Assembly (NCBI GenBank): GCA_964057225.1
Contig: OZ059894.1
Coordinates: forward strand, 17,886,476-17,950,475
Source: Auanema rhodensis
Lineage: Eukaryota; Nematoda; Chromadorea; Rhabditida; Rhabditidae
Length of the DNA: 64,000 nucleotides
Direction: 5' to 3'
The notes under the pieces are model-generated. The model saw only the letters and a list, made by a program, of their open reading frames with translations. It was not told the origin of the DNA and searched no databases. Positions 1 through 12,774 of this stretch are shown piece by piece. The number at the start of each line of letters is the position of its first letter. Position 1 is the first letter of the stretch. The translations under genes and the position numbers were made by a program.

Positions 1-3000
1 CTCGCTACTTTCAATTGCTGTTCCATTGATATTCTAAGAAAGCTTTCTATCTGCAAAACTGAACAAACATTTACCAACCTTGAACTTTCCATTTGTAACA
101 GTTAGACTCTCTTTTGCAAAAATTTCCAGGAACTTCAAGCTTGCAACAAGTCCAGTCATTTTGACTTTAACTCCTTCAATACAAATTTCTGATTCGGGAG
201 ACGAGCCAACAATAGATCCAGAAATGAAGACATCACTTCCCTAAATAATATAAAAATATTTTTGATTTGAAATATTCTAAACCTTAATAGCTGATATGAA
301 TAATTTCCCTTCTACCAATAAATTACCATGTATGTATAATGCTGATGTTAAAATGGTAGTAGCATCAGCCTTAAAAAAGAATTAATATAGTTTATGATAT
401 GCTGGTCAAACCTCTCCCAAAGCTCTCAACCGGAATATCGCATCAGGCATTATTTCGATCGAAGAAGCAGTTATATCTCCTAGAGCTACAATCTGATGCA
501 GATCAAAGGCAACATCAGATTTTTCTGCTTGGAACGTGTTAACCTATAATTCATTTGAAAATTAATGTTGAAAATAAAAAAATAACTGAACCTCTAGTTG
601 ATTTTTACATGCAACGATCACTTTTTCAAAGCCGGATGACACTGATAGTCGTCCACATCGTAAAGTACCGTCAAGGAAAATACGAAGTTCTTTTGCACTT
701 CCGGTAATAACCAAATTGTTGACTAATACATCAGCAGCTTCTCGAAGATGTAGCAATGCAATATCAGTTTGTGGCCCTCCAAGTAGTATTTCTAATCGGT
801 CAATATCGATTGTAGAGTTGAGAGTAACAGAACGTTGAGCAGCACATCCAAGGGACAATTGACGGTTTTCATCAACAATCGATGTAGCTAATAGAAGATC
901 GCTTCGAGCAGAAAAACTTATTCTTCCTCCACGTAGAAGTGACGATGCATCCTGGAACAATAAAATATAAGAAGATTCAGAAGGATATAAATCACCTTAA
1001 CAGCCAATTCAAGTTTATGTGCGCACAAGTCTAAGTTGGTTTTGGCTTTGATAGATCCTCCTAAACGAACCCAATCATTTGACGCAGATAACAGTTTCAT
1101 CTTGTTCTTTGATTCCATGAACCCCTGAATGAAATATTTTATATTTTTTCTCAAATATCTAATATTACTTCATCATTATTGAAATTTTTCAGACGAATAT
1201 CCATATTTTCCGAAGCAAAGATTCTTCCTAGATTTTCTAGTGTACCTTCACCCATAACATATAGATAATCACAAGCTAATGTTCCTTTGTTTAACAATAA
1301 TTCTTCGATTACTATTTGGAGAGATTTCACATGGTTTTGTTTATTTTCCGAGGTTGTTAATCGACCTTTTTGAATCCAACTATTAGCTAATAGATGAACT
1401 TCCTCAGCTTGAAAGCGAATTTGACCCTCGTGATACCATGTTTCTGCGCATATTATTCCTTCCATCTGTGGATTCTTAGCCAAAGAAACTATGGTTGAAC
1501 CCTTTAGAGTTGTCAATGATCCACATGCAATCAGTGTGTTGAATTCAATATCTGGATTTGGACTAGTAATTCCAATTAATCTTAAGATAGCGTCTTCAGA
1601 TATTTGAATGGATGAAAAAGGAGCAATGATAGCTGTAGCAGACAGACGACCAGATAAGATGAATGCAGGAAACGAATGTCTTTTGCGTGGGGTGGAAGGC
1701 AGGAAACAACTGAAAGTCCACAATTCAAAATATACTGATGAATGGTTTCAAAAACCTGTTTCCTTTTATGGTCAGTGGACTGCTCAAGATATCCCATTGA
1801 CCCGTAGCATGCAGTTGTGATTCTCCAGAATAAGGAACAGTAACTTCAGCTTCATTAGCTCTCAAGAATCCATCAAAACGACAAGCTTTTAAGCATCTGA
1901 ATATATTAAATTGATATAAACTATAAGATAATGTATTCACCGTAATAGAAAATGGCTACATACGATTCTTCCGTCCCAATTACACGATGAATCAGAATGA
2001 AGAACTAAATCAAAGCTTTGCTTTACAAAAATTGTGGCATCAGAAGTTTGTTCAATTTTTCCAATAGTAAACATGCCATTCTTTTCAACCTTTAAATATA
2101 AAATATAATTAAAATCTTATATTTAGATATCTTACCTGCCAAAATGCTTGATTCAAGAAATATCCAGCAGTAACAGTAGCTTTACTGAATGTTGCAGATT
2201 TTCCTCCTTCTAATGTAATTAAATCTTTTCGAACATAAATCTATAAAAAAACAATTTAAATAATTTTCTATGAATATTATAATCTTTACATTCATTTGAT
2301 CAACAACCCATATACCAGCTAATGTACAATTTCCTTCACATGTTAATGTGTAATTTCTGCATTCCAGCTTTGAAGAAGGATAAAAATCTATTTTATCTTT
2401 AACTTGAATATGACAATCTTCAGACGAATTCAAAAATCCATAGCTTTTCATACTGAAAATTATTTTATTTCTTCTTTATTTGATTATGTTTCTTACATAT
2501 TAGCTTCAATACTTGTGTTTTCTTCTACAAGTATCTTTCCACTTTCGCCAAGTTCGAACGTATTGGCAGCTTTCAACCATAGAGATCCGATTTGCCATGA
2601 ACCTTTGTGTGACACATTGCCTTCAGATGCAATTTCCATCTAAATACAAGTTTTACAAATGTTTTTTGTTTCATCTCATAACAACCTTTTCCGATTCAAT
2701 GTATGAATTTGAATAAAATGAAATACTTCTTGAAGCATCAACAGCGAATGTTTCACCAACTGACCATATGCCATCACAATCAAAACTAAAAATAGTAAAA
2801 TCATTATTCATTTCTAATGAAATCATGTACTTGTTTAGTTAAATCAAATTCTAACCTTTTACTTGTAATTCTAGCGAAAATTTCATGATTGATGATAGCA
2901 CTTTCAGTAACTCTTATAGTTCCTTCACTGTTAATGATAAATGTTTTGTGTTTAACTTGGCCTAGAATTAAATATTTTAAAAATAAAATCATGTTACATC

Positions 3001-5138
3001 AAAAAAGAAAAGAAAAAAGATTCACGTGCTCACATACCTGCGATTGTAACATCATTACCAACTTCTAATTCAACCCATGAACAATTCCAAATAGAATCTT
3101 TTTCAACTGTAGCACTACTACCAATCTATATATAATATAATTTATTTTAATATTATTTATATTTAAATTTACTTTCATTTGTAATTCTTTTGATGATAAT
3201 TGTGCACAATCATCACATCTTTTTCCAATTACAGCTAAAATAGCTTCTGAAGAAATGATTCCACGTCTAGACAAATAGAAAATCTTTTTTAATTTTAATA
3301 TATTAATTACTAACTTCCAATCATGTACTGTAAATAAAGCATTTATCAATGTTATATTTGCCCTTTTCTGATTAAGCATTGATTCTTCCTTCTTTTCTCG
3401 ATATTTCCTTATAGCTTCTTGTCTCAGAGTTAAACTAGTCTTTTTGATCTTTAAATATATAAAATTTATTATTTTATATTGAAGTTATAACTTACATTAT
3501 GAACTTTATCATTGAGATCCACACCATTTTCTATGAGATGTGCTGCAGCATCAGCATTTTGTGATGTAATAGCATTCTGCAGTGATGCGGTAGATGGAAG
3601 ACATGATGTCTTTGAACGTATTCCTCGAATTTCTTTCAAAGCATCATATCCTATAGTAAAATATTTTATTTTAATATAAATATTTTGTATATATTACCCC
3701 TTCCTGCACTATCTATAGATCCATCCATCAATGATAGTAAACTTTCACCAATTTTCAGCTCTGTTCTATTTGTGGATATGATACGACCATAGTTTGCTAA
3801 TGATCCCGAAATTTGGAGTGATAATGTATCAGCAACTATCTGCGCTATTTTCTAAATTTAATGAACATTTTTTTTCGAATCAAAAAATGAAATCAAAGGA
3901 CATACCGAAACATTCAAAGATAAAGTTTTTTTATTTGATTTATTCTTTTCTTTTTCATTTGATTCTCCGATACATCCATCAACGCCAAGATGTAGTAAGC
4001 TTGAATTCACAACAACGCAGAGATGTCTCGGTTCTTGTGATGTTTCATGTGGATATATACGGCCATCTAATTGCATTTTACGAGATATTACCTAAAACAA
4101 TTAGTTCATCTTAGTTATTTATCAAATATTAATATACTTACTCGTAGTTTTGATGTGCTTAATAAAGATTCGGTTGCAACGACAATATTCTGAGCCAAAA
4201 GAATGAGTCGTGTACTCAAAATTCGAGCATTAATGTGCATTGTACCGATAGTTGATTCAAAAGTAACACTTTGAGCTTTGATATTGCCTACAATATCAAG
4301 ATTGGGTCCACCAATCGCAATCTAAATTTATAAAATCTGATGTTAAGCTATATAATATCTCTTACTTCTCGAATTTGTGTGTTCATATCTTTTACAGTAG
4401 TTTTAAGCTCATTATCATGAGGACTTAAAGAAGAGTATATAACTATTTCTGGCTTCTTCTCATGCTATAAACCATTTTTTATTAATTTTGTTTCAAATAG
4501 ACGTATCATCTCATACCATATGTTGTAATGAAATTTTGTATTGTTGTTGTAAACGTTGAATTGAAATAACATAGCCACCTGGAACTTCCGCATTGATAGC
4601 CGGCCAATTCACTGATGTATCCTTAGGGATAATAGCCTATAATTTGTATTCTTTCAGCCAATTACTATTCTTAGAAGAAAAGAAATGAAAAAACTTTTTT
4701 TTTGTATAGATTTTCAGATTGAACTATATCAATCAACTCTCATTCATGATTAATGAATGTTAAGAAAGACAAAGAGGCAATATATTCTATTTCAATTGTT
4801 CATTATTCAATAGTAAAACTGAAGTTTTTCAATTATTATTCATAAAAAAAATTATATATTCATATTGTATATCTATTAATCTATAATACTTTAGATACTG
4901 TAAAATATGATTATGATAATATTATTTTTATTTTTTTTACCTGAATAATAATAAAAAAATTTATAATATTATAGTAAAACATATAGATTTTATAGAAAAA
5001 TAAATGAAAATTTGAATATATACGTATGTATATACAACTTACATGAATATTTCTTCCCGTTTCATCAATTTTCAAACGAGGTTTTGATCCTCTTTCAATT
5101 CGTATACAGACTTTTTCATCTGACATGTTCCATGACAT
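1..5138 (-). CDS. Large repeat protein with haemagglutinin-like (beta-helix-like) repeats, 3'-partial
   Basis: I do not recognise an animal family. Reading leftward, the first exon opens with ATG at 5136-5138 directly behind a TTTAG acceptor, suggesting a trans-spliced start. Exons then join in phase across short introns: about 4640-4520, 4465-4370, 4320-4145, 4092-3908, 3853-3705, 3650-3498, 3450-3320, 3265-3175, and on to the window edge. The product is a run of short beta-strand-like units rich in L-x-I/V patterns punctuated by G, N and S (for example ISGSLANYGRIIST, GTLENLGRIFASE, LLLNKGTLACDYLYV). This cadence resembles bacterial filamentous-haemagglutinin/adhesin repeats, which fold as right-handed beta-helices. 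The exon at about 3500-3650 carries one ankyrin-like unit (NADAAAHLIENGVDLN). No signal peptide is visible at this start, so an upstream exon cannot be excluded. Gene structure is well supported; the family assignment is inference. Confidence 0.6.
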
Positions 5139-5876
5139 CTAAACGAGAATAACATTTAAAAATAATAAATTTTTAAAAGTTCTTTCTTGTATCCTCTAAA
5201 GGAAAAAAGAAAGTTTTTTTCTTAGATAATTCTTAAAAATTGTTAATTTAAAAAGAACACAATTACAAACGAGATTTTAGTGTGTTATTCGATAAAAGTT
5301 CAAAGAAATTTAGGAATACTTGTTCAAGGTCATATAGCTCATTTAGAATTAAAGAAAGAGAAGCTTGTTAATTTAATTATTCAATAATTTAACACTGATT
5401 ATCTAATTCCAAATGTTTTATACAGAATTATTTATAGTTACTATAGTAAAATGATAAAAAAGTTAAAGGAATACTATACATTTTCAAAATCACGGGGCTT
5501 ATTACAGATTCAATTGATCATGATGACATACATAGTAGGATCTATTCGGCGAAAAAAATTTAAATATGAACAATAACTAAATTGAATTTTAATATTAAAA
5601 TGTTAAAATGTAGAAATAGTATATAGCTGATGAACACATAATTGTAAAATTTTGCTTTTCTCTCTGCAATATGTCCGAAAAAATTGTTTAACATCAAGAC
5701 ACGTTCACGGTCATATTGTCCTTTAGGGAGTTTTGCAAAAAAATGACTAAAAGGCGTAATGAACATAATGCCCCACATACTATATGTTAATAATATTAAA
5801 ATAATATATTAATAATTATAATATTATTATTGATTATTAGAAATATAAATATCTTGATTAGAAAAATTATGATACT

Positions 5877-5900
5877 CATCATCATCATCATCATCATCAT
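5877..5900. repeat. (CAT)8 microsatellite
   Basis: Eight perfect CAT units in non-coding DNA, about 740 bp upstream of the repeat-protein start. Similar CAT/ATC/GAT runs recur at 8145, 16181 and 44003, so this trinucleotide is common in this genome. Confidence 0.95.
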
Positions 5901-8144
5901 ATGTCAAGCTATTTCAATAATTGTGTAATTTAAAAGAAAGTTTATGAGGAAAGTGAGATAAGAAAAGCATACTTGTGCCTTGTACGAAGAAGATAAGCTT
6001 AAAAGTTCATCAATCTTAGACTTTTTAAATGTTCTCATGTGGTCAAAATAAGATAAACTGACCAAAGTGATAATAGGAAAAAAGTTTAACGCGCTCTGTA
6101 TAGGGGCTTTGCAGTGATGTATGGTGGTTGACGGACAGGTTATAAAAACTTTTCTTTTTTATTTTTTTGGGAAAAAAAAGAGAAAAGGGGGAAGTTTAAT
6201 GGTCACTACCGCGAAAACTATAATTTTTAATTTAAAAGGATCATATATTATGTGTTAAATTCACGATTGACAAAAGAAATAAAATGGTATAAAATCGACG
6301 TTAATTGTGAAAACCAGAAATCTCACCTCTTCTTTATCGCCAAATTATGAAAAGAAGAAATAGTCACAATTTTTTTTTTCAATTAAAAATGTAAATTGAA
6401 TAAGTACAAGGATAACTTAACTGAAAATGTATGAAGGAAAGATGTTTAACAAGAAAATTAGGAAAGCGCAAAAAGATGTTCTTTCTTGATAATTTTTTAC
6501 TGAACCTACTATAACCTTGAGAAAAATAATATTGACACTATGCCATTGAATAAGTAGATTATATGGAGAAAAAACATTTACTCTTAGTATATATTTCAAC
6601 ATTTTCATTAATATATATGCATATAGATATAGCTTTCAAATACAAATCTAAGAAGATGATATGAACTCGGGTGTATGATGTTGCTAAATTTTCAAATGTT
6701 TTCTCAAAATATTACAATTTTACAAGGAAATAGTATCAACAAAATATTTGTTTAATAAGAATTATATAGAAATTATTATAATATATATAGAACTAATAGA
6801 ATGTTTCTATTTTAAAATTAAAATTAACCACTTAATACATCGTAATCTGCTTCAAAACTGTAAAAAGGTAAGACGACTACATGAGATTAGATGAGAAAAC
6901 TTTTGCGCACGACCCCAAAAACAAGAAGGTTCTGAGACGAAGTGATTGAAATAGAAGGACGATCACCAAAATTTACGGTTATAGAGGAGGTAAATTGCTT
7001 CTAGAACAAACCCTATATTCTCTTAACAGAAAGAGATTTCATTCCAAAACAAAGAATAGATATGAATGGAAGAAAGAAAGAAATTTGAAACAAAACTTGA
7101 AATAATAACTTATGTTATTCGATAAAACAAATTTAGAATATAGTAGATGCTAAAGATATCCATAGAATGCTGTAGTTAAACAACGTTTAACAAATAGAAA
7201 TAAGAACACTTGTAAGATTTAAATTTCAGGTTTAACCCAAGAAAAGAGTGATCAGTTTTCTTTCAAAATGTTTATGCGATAGAATACACCACATTACGTT
7301 TTGTAAACTTTAGGTATATCAAGTATTGAAAATAGAAATGATATAGATAGCTTTACTAGAAAACTTTAAAAACCTCAAATTTTAAAAAGTGAACTTAGAA
7401 AACGGTGAAATACTATACATAATTGGCTTTTCAGCTGTGAGAAGAAGAAGTAACACCACTCCCATAAAGAAAATGGCGCCAAATTCAAAGTTCGCTACTT
7501 TGAATCGCATGTTCAGAAATATAAAATAAAATAGCAGCAGAGCAGGTGGAGAATTGTTGGGAATGTTAGTGATTATGCAAACCTTACAGGAAAGGAGAAA
7601 TTGATAAAAACGAGAGAAACAGTTGAAAATCATGGTAACTATGATGTATATATTAGAGAGAAAGAGAGGTAGATAGATAAATAGAGAGAGATAGAAATGC
7701 AAAGTAGTTTTTGTCATTTTTAGTTATTGAAATACGAACATCAAAAGTATGGAAAGAAAAGATTATTTAAGGCAAACATGATGATCTAATCTTTAATTAT
7801 ATCTAATATAATTAGTAAAACGATAATAAAATGCTGAATACATTCTTGTATTCTTAATAGTTCTATTCAAACACATTTGTTCTTATTATTAGTCATCATT
7901 TCTAATTGTTTATTCAATATGTCAATTCGAATTATAATGTATTGTATTTGTTGTTTTAAGTAAAAAAAAAGATAAGTTCGATACGTATAATTGAGAGAAA
8001 AACGCCTAAAGGACAAAAAAAAGATGAAATTTGATTGAAAGAACAGACATATGTATATCTTTGAATAAGCAGTTGATGATTACGAAGACAATGATGCCTT
8101 GTGTTGTTGGCCTACGAAGAGCAAAAGTCGCCGTCGCTGATGAG

Positions 8145-8161
8145 GATGATGATGATGATGT
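8145..8161. repeat. (GAT)n microsatellite
   Basis: Short GAT run inside a 75-codon plus-strand open frame with no family resemblance; the run would encode a string of Asp. It is better read as a microsatellite than as coding sequence. Confidence 0.85.
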
Positions 8162-10925
8162 GACGAGGAGTTGGAGAATTGGAGAGAGAAAGAACGATAG
8201 AGCTAGATGGACGTTGGTTTGTAGGAGACGTAAGAAGTCGACAATTGATGAGAAGTGAGGGAGGATGAGGGTGTAAAAAACGAATATCGAACTATCCTTG
8301 CGAAAGAGTTCAAACTTTGAAAAGAGAATGTCTAAGCTTCATTCACATATGAAAGATGTAGATAACGATATATAAAGCTGTAAGAAGAATAGTACTGTAT
8401 AGAAACTTTACAAATATATTTTAAAAAATAGAATTAAGAGAGACATTTGGTTTAATAAGTAGCATGATCTCAAAAGAAAATGAAAGAACAGATGCTGTTT
8501 GTGGGTCAGGATCTTGTGATGGGCAAGTGCTCTTCTTGCGCACACCAGATGTCTTTTACCATGTCACTCATATGAATTTCTAATTAATTTTTTGTTTTAA
8601 GAATGATATTGAAGAAAATAAGAAATGATTTCCCGATTTGATCATTTTTCTTCATAAAGTTCAAGAGATTAGAGGAAATTGAATAACAGATGTATATAGC
8701 ATAGTATACAAGGTTGAACGATGAATATAGTTAGGTTTCTTACTCAATTTCTTTCAATTTTCAGATTTTTAATTAAGAAAATCGTGATGAGAATGTAGAA
8801 GACAAGCATGGAAAGTGGATAAGAAAGAAGATATAAATGATTAGAAGAACGTTTATCGTACAAACAACATGAGAATAGAGCTTAGATGACAGATATTATA
8901 TTTGAAAGATTGGAGCTATGACACCAAGGTGGTGGTCAGCGAGCAGATAAAGCAAGACAATAGCAGCAGGGCAAATGATTTGCAAATGATGAAATTCAAA
9001 ATGAAAATGAAAGAAGAAGAACAATTGGGGCAGAATTAAAACTCTGAGAAGATATATACGATTTATAGAGCATATGACAAATAGTTTTAACTGAAAATTT
9101 AACAAAGAAAATGTGAGAATAAATCATTTTGTACTTTACTAATAATAAAAAGATTTTTGGAGATTTTCTTAATAAAAACAGAAAAAAAATGATAAAGTAG
9201 GAAAAATGTTTGTGAGGTTAAGTGCAGATAGATAGAGTGGTGGAACCATTTTGTAATGTTATGTAAATATATTCAAAGGAATTATCGGTATGTTGGTTAA
9301 GCTAACAAGACAACATATATAAGAAGTAAAAGAATGAAGATAACAATGATTTTTACTGTAAAAATATTTGAAGAAAGAAAAAACCAATTGAGAATACTCA
9401 TATAAGAAAAGTTCAAGAATTGTTAGAATTATCAACATAAAATAATAATAATTATTAAAATAAAAATATAAAAAATATATAATCCATATACTGAGAAAAT
9501 AAGAGAAAAAAAAGGAAATGTTCAAATATATAAATAAAGATAAAGACATTGAAAATCATAAGTTTGCCTCGGTTTAAAATAAAAAAACAAGTTTTCTTCA
9601 AATAATCTTGCATACGATAATTAGCTTAACTCGAGGACATATAGTTAATCAATTACATTGTTTGTCTCAGTAGTCTTTCATCCTTTTTTTTTTGGAAGAA
9701 TAAAAAAAAAGTTGATGGATTAGTATGAACTTACAATAAGAGTACAGGTAAACCGATTTTCACATAACGTTTGTGATGTTAAACATTTGGCCATCACCTA
9801 TAATAATTTATAATATTATTAACTATATGAATAATATATTCAAATATAAATAATTGAAGATTGAAAACAAAAAAGAAAAGAGATCAGATTGATAATAGAA
9901 CATTGGGATTAAATTAATATCAGAAGAGAAGCTGTCAAAATGATTGGATAGATTGAAAGAGGAAAGTGAGAGAGGTGTGTTAAAGAAGAAAAAAGTCGGA
10001 GAGAAAAAACATAAAGATAAGAAGAAAGTTGATGGCCGCAGTTAACAACCACTTAACTGCTAATGAATTATATAAAAAAAAAGTTGCAAAGTCGGACATT
10101 TAAAAGCTTATTAGTTAAATTCTTTTAATACAAAAATAGTTCAACTTAAAGATCCGGTAAAGTGTGAGTAATTAAGGTTTTAGCTGATTGGAATCAATTG
10201 AAACCGGTTAGTTGCTGTAGAAGCTACATGTACGAAGTATCTGACATCGTAACAGCGTAAGTAAGGAAGTCAAAGAAGACGATGAAGAAGAAAAAGATGA
10301 CGAATAGGAAAGAAAAAACAGATTTCCGTGAAAATGAATTCAACAGACATGATGGAGAAATAGCTTTTCAATAAAAAAGTTATATAGTTAAGAGCCTTTA
10401 TACAACAATTATGAATATTATGCCAAATTATAATATTTTTATATAAAAAAAAAGGATTATAAATATAAAAATTTAGGTTTAGTTTGTACAAATCAAAATA
10501 ACATTAGAAATACATACGAATATGAAAGTATTGATAAACTTTTCATTATTCACCACTTTGAGCTGAATGCAACCGCTTTTCATTGAGTTACAGTTGAAAA
10601 TGAAAGTTTGTTTTCAGATGTCAATGATGAAACCATAATCAATATATCAAGATAACTAACAAGAATATGATATAAATTGCTTAATAACGTCATTTATATC
10701 AGAAATTGTAAATAAAAATATAAAAGTTGAGTAATATTTTCTTTTGATTTAATCTCATATCATAAACCAATTAAATGTTCTTTTTAAGATTATATGTCTT
10801 TCATCTTATACCACCCTTAACTATTTTAATTTTTTTTTTATTTTTATAGTTTTATTTTATTGAAAAACTATTTTCAACTCTTTTAAAATATAAAAACGTG
10901 TAAATATGATGAACGGATATAAATC

Positions 10926-10968
10926 TAGATAGATAACTATCTATCTTCTATCTATCTATCTATATATT
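10926..10968. repeat. TAGATA/TATC tetranucleotide tract
   Basis: Imperfect TAGA units followed by TATC units, their reverse complement, so the tract could fold on itself. It lies in otherwise featureless AT-rich DNA. Confidence 0.85.
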
Positions 10969-11139
10969 ATTTTATATAAACCTTTGTTTTTTAATCTCAT
11001 ACATGTATTATACATTATCAATTAAAATTATAAAAGAATAATAATTTTTTATTATTTCAAATAAAAAAAATTAATAAAAGATGTCTTCTCTTTCATAAAA
11101 TAATATTCAATTTTAAATTTATATCAATAAATCTATAAA

Positions 11140-11161
11140 TATATATATATATATATATATA
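11140..11161. repeat. (AT)n microsatellite
   Basis: Perfect alternating AT run of 11 units in intergenic DNA. Confidence 0.95.
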
Positions 11162-12030
11162 GTATTATTATTGTTATAATATTATATTAATTATATAAAT
11201 TATATTTTATATAGAATATATAGTATATATAAACATAGATTCTATATATATTGGTTATAGTTTTTCTTGTATAGTTTTTAGAACTAGTTATATCATCAAT
11301 CATGTAAATATATATTATATGAATGTATTAGTATGTTCCTAACTCGTATACATATACATACGATTAGATGATAAGATGATGTTTTTAAAGTATATTAAAC
11401 ATTTTATATTATTTGAATTATAATCTTTTATTTTATATTTTTATATTATAATTATTGAATTTTAACATATATATTATTAAAAATTCAAAAAGCTTTTAAA
11501 TATTTATATAGATGTTAAGCTTCCTTATCAAACTTATTTCATACTGTAACTCTATTTTGATTATATGAATGTAATATAATTGTTTTCTTTTGATGTTTTA
11601 GTGAAAAGTTCGTTGAAAAATTTTAATATTTGAATTTTAAAAATTTATTTGAGACTCGTTTTGTAATTTAACTGTTTGTTTGTTTTTTTTTTCCTACAAC
11701 AAATTACAACAATTTTTCGGCGACAATGAAAAGTTATAAGTGAATACAAAGTAAAAGATTTGTATAAGATAATACTCATCGTATCCTTAGATACGTATTA
11801 GCTTCAACAAATTTTTAAATTAAATGAATTAGAGTCTGTAAGGATGATGTGTGTTATGAATGACTAGAATGTGACAGCTTTTCAACCGTCGCCGATGCTT
11901 GCCGAGTCATTACCGGCTCAGAATAATTGAGATCTTATGCAAATTGATTCAATATAGTTGATTTTCCGGAGGTGGAAAAATTCCCTCATAAGATAGATAT
12001 TGAGAGATGTAGATTTGACTAGAATGTAGT

Positions 12031-12774
12031 TTAAGCAACGAGATGCATTGGACACATGAGTTTCTGAAAAAATAAAAGAATTAGTAAATTAGAAAAATGA
12101 AGTTTCATTTTTTATTTTGAAAAAAACAAATTCTTTTCTGAGATTCTTTGTTAACTGTTTCAGCAAAAATGTATTCGCTGAATCAAGTCATTGGAATACA
12201 GAATTTGTAATTCGGTTTGATTTAGTATGTCGATTGAAAACAGTTTTCCATAGATATCGTCGCCAAAAAAGTCAGTATGATATGCAACTTCAGGTATCAG
12301 TTCGACGAATCACATGACACAATGATTTCAACTTCATATTGATTCATGATGATACTTTGACTCATGATAAATGAAAATGAACAAACCTTAGCTTGAGATA
12401 CATATTCAGATCCGTGATATGATTTTTGGTATTCTGGAACAACTCCAACAGCATATTTTTCCATAGCCAAGCGAGCTTTAACGGAATGTCCTACGCTTTC
12501 GAATGCATCAGTGGCATCAGAACCAGCCTAGAATTGTTGAAGTACAAAAAAATTCAAAGTAAAGTTTCGATTTGTTGTTTGAATATTGATGTGTGCTTTC
12601 AAAAAATTCCGGAAGCTGTTCTAAACTTACATATTCGAGTAGGATTTCCATTCCACCCTGATGTTCCATGAGGAACTCAGTAATATCATAAACAATATTG
12701 CGGATAATAATCCAACAATCGTCTGGAGAATCATGAGAAGCAACTTCACATCTTTCAAAAGTATCGGTAAGCAT
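12031..12774 (-). CDS. Small soluble cytochrome b5-domain protein
   Basis: Three exons join in phase to about 105 residues: 12774-12631, 12527-12387 and 12063-12031. The ATG is two bases inside a TTTTTTCAG acceptor, consistent with trans-splicing. The product is one cytochrome b5-like haem-binding domain: the entry motif DDCWIIIRNIVYDITEFL (residues 18-35), first haem-ligand motif EHQGG (about residues 38-42), then AGSDATDAFESVGHS with the second haem-ligand His. In the family the first motif is normally HPGG; here Pro is Gln. There is no C-terminal membrane anchor: the protein stops some 40 residues after the second His with a short CPMHLVA tail. Members carry electrons to desaturases, reductases or hydroxylases; the partner here cannot be told. 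The domain is confident; the tiny last exon rests on splice phase only. Confidence 0.85.

Larger units (their letters stand above)
5139..12030. other. AT-rich non-coding stretch, no supported gene
   Basis: About 6.9 kb between the repeat-protein gene and the cytochrome b5 gene. Open frames here are short, rich in F/I/L/N/K/Y and without family resemblance or in-phase splice partners. Visible content is low-complexity DNA: a CAT run at 5877-5900, a GAT run at 8145-8161, GATA/TATC tracts near 10926-10968 and a TA run at 11140-11161. The first kilobase or two would hold the promoter and any outron or 5' exons of the gene ending at 5138. A leftward frame at 5778-5620 could be such an exon but lacks support. 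Confidence 0.5.

Noticed and set aside
7230-7255. GGTTTAACCCAAG string resembling a nematode spliced leader
   Set aside because: It differs from SL1 by an internal deletion and lacks a following donor and Sm-like site, so it is not supported as an SL RNA gene.
8031-8258. 75-codon plus-strand frame with a poly-Asp run
   Set aside because: The Asp run comes from a GAT microsatellite; no splice sites, family resemblance or neighbours support it.
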